A stretch of DNA of 8,306 nt from Candidatus Cloacimonadota bacterium (GTDB taxonomy: Bacteria > Cloacimonadota > Cloacimonadia > JGIOTU-2): assembly GCA_021160355.1 (NCBI GenBank), contig JAGHCS010000125.1:1-8306 (forward strand), in the 5' to 3' direction. Positions 1-7,400 of the stretch are shown piece by piece. The notes beneath the pieces were generated by a model that saw only the letters and a program-made list of their open reading frames with translations, had not been told where the DNA came from and ran no database searches. Every line of letters starts with the position of its first letter. Position 1 is the stretch's first letter. The translations under genes were made by a program, and so were the position numbers.

Positions 1-37
1 AAATAAAAGAGAATAAAATTTTAATACAGGATTAAAT

Positions 38-3000
38 ATGAAAAAAATTATTTTACCTATTGCATTATGCCTTCTTTTTTCCGCACCTCTCTTTGCATGG
101 CGATCCGGGGAAATGGAAGTCAGAGTATTTCTGAATTCACAATCAGATTATCAAACATTGTATGCCCTCAAACTGAATGGTGATGTCTATCCAAACGGAG
201 AAGCATTATTGTATGTAATTCCATCCGAATTGGAAATGATAAAATCTACCGGGCTCAAATATAGGATCGAGCGCGAAGACCTGAATGAGTTTTCCGGGAA
301 ATTCTGGCAATCTATGGATACTACCAGGGAAGCTTATCATACATATGCAGAAATTGTTGCCCTTGCAGATAGTCTGGCAACTGCATTTCCCGACATTTGT
401 GAAAAGTATATATTTGGTACTTCCGTACAGGGAAGGGAACTGGGAGCACTCAAGATAAGCGATAACGTAACTCTGGATGAAAATGAAGCTGAAGTAATGT
501 TCGATGGCGGAATTCATGGTGATGAAGTAGGATGTTCTGAAAATTGCATTCGCTTTGCCCGTGAACTGTGCATGGATTACGGCGTTGATCCCAATATTAC
601 AAATCTGGTGGATAATCGCGAAATCTGGATATATTACATGGTAAATCCTGATGGGCGTGTAGCAGATAGCCGCTATAATTCCAATGGTGTAGATCTTAAT
701 CGTGATGCAGGTTATATGTGGGACGGCTGGGGAGGAAGCAGCGGGGCATTTTCGCAAGTAGAATCACAAGCATTGAGAGACGCAACTTATAGCAGACAGT
801 TCGTGGTTCACACCACCTATCACAGTGGAACTGAATTTATCTCTTGTCCCTGGAGTTATCGTGCTGACCAATGCCCGGATTTCAATCATATAATTCAACT
901 TGCAGGTGTGTATTCCACGACTTCAACATATCCAAATTTGGATTACGGACAAGGTTGTACGGGAATGTATCCAATTAACGGAAGTACAAAAGATACAAAT
1001 TATGGGGCTGCCGGAGCGATCAGTTGGTCAATGGAAATTTCTTATTCTAAGCATCCTCCTGCATCACAGATCCAACTTTATTATCAGCGTAATGTTCCTG
1101 CTATGATTGCCATGATAGAATACGCAGGTTATGGATTAGAAGGAGTAGTAACCGATATCAACACTGGCGATCCCGTTGCAGCAACAGTTTTTATAAACAA
1201 CTATTTTCCATGCTATACAGATCCTGCATTTGGTGATTATCATAAATATGTTTTACCTGGCACTTATGATATTACGATCATTGCAAATGGCTATGAAACT
1301 CAGACAATAAACAACGTTGTTGTTACAGCTAATAATGCTACAGCTACGGATTTCCAGCTTCAACCTTCTGACGAAGATGCTTTTTACGGATACAAATTTT
1401 CTGCAAGCCAGATACCGGATAATAATACGGGTGATGAAGGAAATACTCCTGCATCTCTTGGAGAACCGGATAATATAAATTATTCAATTGGAAAAGACGG
1501 TTGGTGCATAATTGATATGCAGTATCCCATTGTTGATGGGACGTTTAATGATTTTACGGTTTATGAAGGAGACGGCTCTCCGGAAGGATTCGACTGCTAT
1601 GCAGGCAATTCTATTGACGGTCCCTTCTACTTAGTAGGTTCTGGTTCAGGAACTACAGAATTTGATCTGAGCGGATCAGGTCTTTCAGAAGCACAGTTCA
1701 TAAAAATAGTAGATGATGGAGACGGAACTCAAACTGCTCCGGATGCCGGTTTTGATCTTGATGCAATCTCAACTGAATTCATTCAGGGAGCGAATCTTGT
1801 AATAGATAACTACTATATTGATGATTCTGCGACCGGAAATAATGACGGCATTCTCGATCCAGGCGAACAAGCTGAATTATATATTATTGTAAGGAATAAT
1901 GGCACGGAAATGGCGACTGACATCATTTCATTGCTGAGTTGTTCTGATCAGTTCATCAACGTGACTGGACAGCTTGATCCCTACAGCAATATCGCACCCG
2001 GTGAGATGGATACTTCATCGGTCATCGTCTCTGCTTCGGGTGGAACTCCAAATGGGCATCCTGCTTATTTTTCACTTGATCTGCATTGTAATAATGGTGC
2101 ATTTTCAGGGATGTATGATATTATAATAAACATTGGGTCAATGCCGTATGAAGATTTTGAGACAGGCGATTTCAGCTCTTTCAACTGGCAATTTGGTGGC
2201 AGCTTGGATTGGACTATCAATTCTAATGCATATCAAGGTGTGTATTGTGCGCGCTCAGGTGCAATTGGTAATAATGCTTCAACTGAGATGTTCGTTACTA
2301 TGGATGTAGCAAGTGGACAGATTACATTTTTTAGAAAAGTTTCTTCGGAAAGTAGCTACGATTTTCTGCAATTCTATATTGACGACTCAATGCAGGGGCA
2401 GTGGTCAGGTCAAATGGATTGGTCTCAGGAATCATTTTCAGTCACGACAGGCACTCATACGTTCAAGTGGGTATATGATAAAGATACAAACACCACAGGT
2501 GGAAGCGATTGCGCATGGATAGACAATATAAGTTTCCCTGCATCGAACCCGGACTATCCGATTCTCTACCTGACACCTACAATGTTTGATTTTGGACAGG
2601 TATTCGTTGGGAACGACTCAACAGATCAATTCATAATAAAAAATGTGGGCGGTGGAACTCTCGCAGGTACTATTACAACTCCTGATGGTTTTACAGTTAT
2701 GGAAACGGGAAGCGCTTCTCCGGTTTCAGTACTTGACTACAGTTTATCAAGCGGGGAAAGCCAGGAATATGATCTTGTATTCTCACCTACACTTGCACAA
2801 ATATATGATAACCAAATTTCAGTATCGGTGTTACCTTTTCAAATTGAAAATATTGATGTTTATGGAGAGGGAATTCCCCAAACCGGTCTTGATAATCCTG
2901 AATTCTATAATGAAACAAAGCTTCTTGGTAATTTTCCGAATCCTGTAGAAAATGCAACTGTTATCTCTTATCAGCTCAGGGGAAGTGCGCAAATGCAGAA

Positions 3001-3166
3001 TGTTCTCATCGACATATATAATATTCACGGAGATTACGTCACTACGATCAAAGGTGAAAAGGGAAGAGCTTATTTCGATACTTCTCAACTTGGAAATGGT
3101 CTGTATCTGTACAAATTACAGTACGAGGGCTCAACTCAAATACAAAAAATGATTTTAATAAAGTAA
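38..3166 (+). CDS. Secreted multidomain M14 zinc carboxypeptidase with T9SS-type sorting domain
   Basis: Predicted extracellular or surface-attached metallocarboxypeptidase removing C-terminal residues from peptides. A signal peptide (residues 1-20, cut after LFA) is followed by a propeptide-like region (about 25-92) and the M14 domain (about 95-363). Zinc ligands are H160 and E163 in GGIHGDE and H262 in YHSGTEF. Substrate-binding residues are R212, N221 and R222 in SRYNSNGVDLNR. The catalytic acid/base is E333 and the probable tyrosine is Y311, 22 residues earlier as in carboxypeptidase A. A transthyretin-like domain (366-443) follows directly, as in the M14B (CPN/E/D) subfamily. Next come a discoidin-like domain (448-581, ending GFDLDA), an Ig/CARDB-like module (582-702), a MAM/jelly-roll-like module (704-837), an ASH-like module (842-947) and a sorting domain (about 955-1042, NFPNP at 965). 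An AGGA at 28-31, six bases upstream, supports the start. The catalytic set is complete. Family call is firm; accessory domain names are by eye. Confidence 0.93.
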   Translation: MKKIILPIALCLLFSAPLFAWRSGEMEVRVFLNSQSDYQTLYALKLNGDVYPNGEALLYVIPSELEMIKSTGLKYRIEREDLNEFSGKFWQSMDTTREAYHTYAEIVALADSLATAFPDICEKYIFGTSVQGRELGALKISDNVTLDENEAEVMFDGGIHGDEVGCSENCIRFARELCMDYGVDPNITNLVDNREIWIYYMVNPDGRVADSRYNSNGVDLNRDAGYMWDGWGGSSGAFSQVESQALRDATYSRQFVVHTTYHSGTEFISCPWSYRADQCPDFNHIIQLAGVYSTTSTYPNLDYGQGCTGMYPINGSTKDTNYGAAGAISWSMEISYSKHPPASQIQLYYQRNVPAMIAMIEYAGYGLEGVVTDINTGDPVAATVFINNYFPCYTDPAFGDYHKYVLPGTYDITIIANGYETQTINNVVVTANNATATDFQLQPSDEDAFYGYKFSASQIPDNNTGDEGNTPASLGEPDNINYSIGKDGWCIIDMQYPIVDGTFNDFTVYEGDGSPEGFDCYAGNSIDGPFYLVGSGSGTTEFDLSGSGLSEAQFIKIVDDGDGTQTAPDAGFDLDAISTEFIQGANLVIDNYYIDDSATGNNDGILDPGEQAELYIIVRNNGTEMATDIISLLSCSDQFINVTGQLDPYSNIAPGEMDTSSVIVSASGGTPNGHPAYFSLDLHCNNGAFSGMYDIIINIGSMPYEDFETGDFSSFNWQFGGSLDWTINSNAYQGVYCARSGAIGNNASTEMFVTMDVASGQITFFRKVSSESSYDFLQFYIDDSMQGQWSGQMDWSQESFSVTTGTHTFKWVYDKDTNTTGGSDCAWIDNISFPASNPDYPILYLTPTMFDFGQVFVGNDSTDQFIIKNVGGGTLAGTITTPDGFTVMETGSASPVSVLDYSLSSGESQEYDLVFSPTLAQIYDNQISVSVLPFQIENIDVYGEGIPQTGLDNPEFYNETKLLGNFPNPVENATVISYQLRGSAQMQNVLIDIYNIHGDYVTTIKGEKGRAYFDTSQLGNGLYLYKLQYEGSTQIQKMILIK
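1823..1870 (+). other. EF-hand-like calcium loop in an Ig/CARDB-like module of the M14 protein
   Basis: Residues 599-610 read TGNNDGILDPGE. Acidic or amide residues fall at loop positions 3, 5, 9 and 12, with G at 6 and a hydrophobic residue at 8, which is the spacing of a 12-residue EF-hand or dockerin loop. The loop sits just before the first beta strands of the module (ELYIIVRNNG). A similar loop occurs in the C25 protease. Calcium binding is inferred only from this spacing; position 1 is T, which is not ideal. Confidence 0.5.
2900..3163 (+). other. C-terminal type A-like sorting domain of the M14 carboxypeptidase
   Basis: Residues about 955-1042 contain NFPNP (965-969), then ATVISYQL, VLIDIYNIHG, NGLYLYKL and a basic end, QKMILIK. 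This is the pattern of T9SS type A C-terminal domains, which direct export through the outer membrane and are usually removed or exchanged for a surface anchor. Unlike the C25 protease downstream, it lacks the WNGKD hairpin of FlgD-like ends and has a shorter loop with GRAYFDTSQL. The T9SS route is inferred from the family; no secretion gene lies in the window. Confidence 0.85.
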
Positions 3167-3169
3167 AAA

Positions 3170-3198
3170 TTGAAATGAAAATTGTAAAGCAATATGAT
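3170..3198 (+). promoter_or_regulatory. Possible sigma70-like promoter for the aminotransferase and downstream genes
   Basis: TTGAAA (3170-3175) and TATGAT (3193-3198) each match five of six consensus bases and are separated by exactly 17 bases. Transcription would begin near 3205, leaving a leader of only about 12 bases that still includes the Shine-Dalgarno. The AT-rich setting makes chance matches common. Many FCB bacteria, notably Bacteroidetes, use a different housekeeping promoter motif, so this is tentative. Confidence 0.3.
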
Positions 3199-3208
3199 AA
3201 TTAAAAAT

Positions 3209-3213
3209 GAGGT
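3209..3213 (+). promoter_or_regulatory. Shine-Dalgarno site of the aminotransferase gene
   Basis: GAGGT lies three bases before the ATG at 3217. The spacing is somewhat short, but this is the only good anti-16S match nearby, and it fixes the start at MELSKRAL, where proteins of this aminotransferase family normally begin. Confidence 0.6.
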
Positions 3214-3216
3214 AAC

Positions 3217-4416
3217 ATGGAATTATCAAAAAGAGCATTAGATATTCAGGCGTCACCGATAAGAAAACTTGCTCCTTATGCGGATGAAGCAAAAGCAAAA
3301 GGCAGGCGTGTATTTCATCTTAACATAGGGCAGCCGGATATAGAAACCCCCAAAGAAATCATGGATGCTTATAATCATTTTGATGAGAAAGTGCTGTGTT
3401 ACGGACCTTCTCAAGGACTGCTGAAATACAGACAAAATCTTGTCAGATATTATGAAAAGCACAACATACCCTTACAAACAGATGATATAATAGTAACAAC
3501 TGCGGGTTCGGAAGCAATTATTTTTGCACTTCTTGCAACCTGTAATGTGGGTGATGAAATAATAGTTCCAGAACCTTTCTATACAAATTATAATGGATTT
3601 GCAACGATTGCCGGGGTAAAGATCAGACCCGTCACAACCTATGCAGAAGAAGGTTTTACGTTACCATCAAATGAAAAAATAATTGAATGCATCACAGATA
3701 AAACAAGAGCAATTCTTTTCAGTAATCCCGGAAATCCGACAGGCGCAGTTTACCTGAAAAGTGATCTTGAGCGATTAGCAGATATTGCCCTTGAATATGA
3801 TCTCTATCTTATCTCTGATGAAGTGTATAGAGAATTTGTGTACGATGGTCTTTCACATACAAGCATCCTTCATATAAACGGGATCGAAGACCGTGCAATT
3901 ATGGTTGACAGCATTTCAAAACGATATAGTGCATGCGGTGCAAGGATCGGCTGCGTTATTTCCAGAAACCAGGTGCTAATGCAGTCAATTTTGAAATTTG
4001 CACAGGCACGGCTCTGCCCTCCAACAATTGATCAGCTTGCAGCAAATGCAGCAGTAGATATTCAGGACGAGTATTTTGTTAATGTACTGCAAGAATATGA
4101 TAAACGCAGGAATATCGTGTATAATGAAGTCCAACAAATCGAAGGAGTGGTTTGTGTCAAACCTCAGGGAGCATTTTATATTATCGTAAAACTTCCTATT
4201 GAAGATGCTGAAGATTTTGCGATATGGATGCTTGAAAAATTTTCTGAAGATGATCAGACTGTAATGTTCGCACCAGCTGAAGGATTTTATGCAACGCCAG
4301 GACTTGGTAGAAATGAAGTTCGTCTTGCATACATATTGAACGAGAAATCGTTAAAGCGAGCTATGTTTCTGTTCCGTAAGGGATTACAGGAATTCATGAA
4401 TAAAAATTTATCATAG
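3217..4416 (+). CDS. PLP-dependent aminotransferase, class I/II (fold type I)
   Basis: Cytosolic enzyme moving an amino group between an amino acid and a 2-oxoacid via pyridoxal phosphate. The 399-residue length is usual for the family and there is no signal peptide. Visible motifs, in order, are HLNIGQPD (substrate-side loop), TTAGSEAI (cofactor phosphate-binding region), NPGNPTG with N173, SDEVY with D201 and Y204 (contacts to the pyridine ring), SISKR with Schiff-base lysine K235, and NEVRLAY with R369, which binds the substrate carboxylate. The N-terminal ASPIRKLAPYAD resembles a branch of aspartate/aromatic-type aminotransferases common in Bacteroidetes and clostridia. The exact substrate cannot be read from sequence, so no gene symbol is given. 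It sits between two secreted peptidase genes, 50 bases after one and nine before the other, consistent with a role in amino acid catabolism. Nothing appears truncated. Confidence 0.93.
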   Translation: MELSKRALDIQASPIRKLAPYADEAKAKGRRVFHLNIGQPDIETPKEIMDAYNHFDEKVLCYGPSQGLLKYRQNLVRYYEKHNIPLQTDDIIVTTAGSEAIIFALLATCNVGDEIIVPEPFYTNYNGFATIAGVKIRPVTTYAEEGFTLPSNEKIIECITDKTRAILFSNPGNPTGAVYLKSDLERLADIALEYDLYLISDEVYREFVYDGLSHTSILHINGIEDRAIMVDSISKRYSACGARIGCVISRNQVLMQSILKFAQARLCPPTIDQLAANAAVDIQDEYFVNVLQEYDKRRNIVYNEVQQIEGVVCVKPQGAFYIIVKLPIEDAEDFAIWMLEKFSEDDQTVMFAPAEGFYATPGLGRNEVRLAYILNEKSLKRAMFLFRKGLQEFMNKNLS

Positions 4417-4419
4417 GAG
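4415..4419 (+). promoter_or_regulatory. Shine-Dalgarno of the C25 protease gene, overlapping the upstream stop codon
   Basis: AGGAG begins inside the TAG stop (4414-4416) of the aminotransferase gene and lies six bases before the ATG at 4426. This is a strong site with good spacing. Ribosomes ending on the aminotransferase would be placed over it, so translational coupling is plausible. It also decides the start of the protease, whose first residues form a good signal peptide. Confidence 0.8.
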
Positions 4420-4425
4420 TATTAT

Positions 4426-7400
4426 ATGAAGCACATTTTGTTACTTGGATTGTTTGTTTTGTTGAGTTCATCTTTGTTTGGAGATGTGGTCGAACTCTCA
4501 CCGGATCAGGCACTAGTTGATGTCACATATTTTGATGAAAAGAACGTAACAATGCAGATATCACTCGACAAATTTGAGAGAACAGTTCAGCAAAAAGATG
4601 GAGTCGCATATGATAATCTGTTTGTTGATTCATGGAGCAGATTGAGAGAAGAAGGTTATCCTGCATTGCCTTCGATAAGAAAAATGGTCATGGTACCTAA
4701 AGAAGGCTTAGTTGATGTTGAAATAACAGTGATTCAAAGCACAGAATACGAGAATATTATTCCGTATCCTGCACAACCTTCAGCAGTTGATAATGATGCC
4801 TTTGACACACCACCTTTTACATATGATGAACAATTTTATGCATCCCAAAATACATATCCCCAGAAAATGTACTCCATATCAGACGTTTTTACAATTCGAG
4901 GATTAAGTTTTGTATATCTTACTATAACTCCATTCCAATATCATGCTTCCAAAAATATTTTAACCGTTGCAGAAGAATTTGAAATTTCACTAAATATATC
5001 AGGCACGTATGAATTTGATGACAGGCTATATTCTCCGTATTTAAGTTCAATAGTTATGAACAATGCAATCAATCCAGTTTATGAAATTCCTCAAAGAAAT
5101 CAACCCAAAGACGTAGATGGAGCCGATCTGATCATTGTGACCACATATGATTTTATGGACGCAGCAGAAACGCTGAAGGAATGGAAATCCCAGAAAGGAT
5201 TTTATACGGATATTGCCTACTTAGAAGAGATCGGATCAGCATCTTCGAATATTTATACGTATCTCTTTTTGGCATATGAGATTTGGTCTCTTCCCCCTTC
5301 TTTTGTGATCTTTTTGGGAGATTCAGATATCGTGCCGACAAATTATATTCCTGATCAACTTTCCGGAGGATACTTAGGTTCTGATAGACCATACGCATGT
5401 ATGGACGGTGATTATCATCCTGATTTTGGATACGGAAGATTATCTGTAGATGATGAGCAACAGGCATTTGTTGTGATCAATAAAATAATAGAATATGAAA
5501 AAAATCCTCCAACGCTGCCATCATTTTATGAAGATGTAGTCAATGCAGGATACTTTCAGGATGATGAACATGACGGGTATGAAACTAGGCGTTTTATAAA
5601 AACTTCAGAAGAAATGCGCGATTTCCTACTTTCTGAAAGTTATAATGCAGAAAGAATTTATGTGACAGAAGGGGCTGTGAATCCGACTAATTATAATAAT
5701 GGATACTATGCAAACGGAGGACCCATCCCCGATGAATTGCTGAGAGTGAATGGATTCCCATGGAACGGAAATGCGACTGATATCACCAATGCAATCAATA
5801 ATGGTGTTTTTATGATAACTCATCGAGATCATGGATATACTGGTGGATGGGGCGATCCTGCGTATAGCACTGCAAATATAGCCCAGCTTGTCAATGGAGA
5901 ATTATTGCCAATGGTTTTCAGTATCAACTGCCAGACCGGATGGTTTGACAGCGAAACAGATAACGTTCCGGGCACATTCGAATGCTTCACCGAGATGTTC
6001 ATCCGAAAAGAGGATGGGGGAGCAATCAGCACAATCGGTGCGTGCAGGAATTCTTTGAGCGGATATAATGATTTTCTTGCTCTTGGAATGATAGACGGAA
6101 TGTGGGATAATTTCCTTCCTAATTATAACTTCAATACGAATGGCTATCTTGGCAATGTCTTGTATGAGGGTTTGATTGTTATGGAACATATGTGGAATCC
6201 TTTGCAATATGAATTCGATATATTCCATGTGATTGGTGACCCGACAATTCAAATCTGGAGGGAGCAGCCATTGGAAATTACCGCGACCCATGACCTCGGC
6301 TTTACTTATGATATTACTTTTATTCCAATCATAGCTAATATAGATGAAGGAATTGCATCTCTCGTCGTTAATGGAGAACTTGTAGGGAAAGCAGAATTCA
6401 CTACATCATCTTTTAACCTTTACTTATCTGAATCCTTATCTACACCTCAGACTGGAACTATAACTATAACTGCTCGTGATCATCAGCCATATGTTCAAAC
6501 TGTGACATTCATCCCGCCAAACGGAAGCTTTGTCATTATTGATGACTTCTCGATTTCCGATATTAACGGAAATGCTGACGGAGAATGGGATGTAGGGGAG
6601 GAAATAATCCTAACCTATAATATGACTAATGTGGGTAACGAACCGGTGGATAGTGTCGATGTTGAGATAGATACTGACGAAAACTATTTAGATATTGCTC
6701 AACCATTCACTACGATTACAGATTTACTGCCAGGTGAGTCCATAATTTATAGTACCGATGCTTTGATCTCGATGAATTGTACACACAATCAGAGAATCAC
6801 TTTAGAAGCAATAGTGAGTAATCTAAGCGCAGATTTTGTGGATGTTCATTCTTTCAACGTCGTCAAACTGCCGAAAATAGTTCTGCCAGTAGATTCTGTC
6901 TATTATGAGGTAACTGATGATATACTAGTGAGTATTCCATTTGAGATTCAGAATGTTGGTGCTGATACACTTCTCTGCACGCTTTTTAACCACTCTCACC
7001 AATGTGCGGATATTACAGAAAGCAACTCATATCTTACTATCCCTCATGTGCCGGAATTTGAGAATCTAAGTCAGTTGACTTTAACTATGTGGGTAAAGCT
7101 CAGCCAGATTGCACAACCCGGATTTATATTGAATAAAGGACTGATCAACGGTGATATGAGTTTTACCATATCTATGACGAACAGTTCGACATTATTATAC
7201 AAATTCAGAGACGCATCAGGTGTTGATTTTCAGAAAATTGTGAGTTTGGATGTCGAGTTGGATGAATGGTTCAATCTTGCAATTGTTGTTGATGAAACCT
7301 CAATCACATCCTATTTGAATGGTGAACTGGTTGATACTGATACATTCACCTCTCCGATTTATTCAACCGATACAGATATTTTAGTTGGCTCATACGTCAA

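Larger units (their letters stand above)
3167..3216. other. Intergenic gap between carboxypeptidase and aminotransferase genes
   Basis: These 50 bases are very AT-rich. They hold a possible promoter (3170-3198) and the aminotransferase ribosome binding site. A weak 4-bp inverted repeat (ATTG/CAAT, 3181-3193) has no following T-run, so I see no rho-independent terminator. Transcription could therefore continue from the carboxypeptidase gene. Confidence 0.6.

Noticed and set aside
1..37. Promoter or end of a preceding gene upstream of the M14 gene
   Set aside because: Only 37 AT-rich bases are present. Apart from the AGGA ribosome site at 28-31, no motif stands above background.
206..757. Open frame of 183 codons on the minus strand opposite the M14 catalytic domain
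   Set aside because: It lies wholly opposite a gene with clear catalytic motifs, and its translation shows no recognisable family. It is a coding shadow.
1001..1003. Y322 (NYGAAG) as the catalytic tyrosine of the M14 enzyme
   Set aside because: It is only 11 residues before E333. In known M14 enzymes the tyrosine is 22 residues before the glutamate, which is Y311.
3181..3193. Inverted repeat ATTG-TAAAG-CAAT as a terminator
   Set aside because: The stem is only 4 bp and AT-rich, and no T-run follows. Chance is the better explanation.
5902..6291. Open frame of 129 codons on the minus strand opposite the C25 catalytic region
   Set aside because: It lies opposite the C25 active-site cysteine region, has no recognisable domain and no separate regulatory signals. 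It is a coding shadow.
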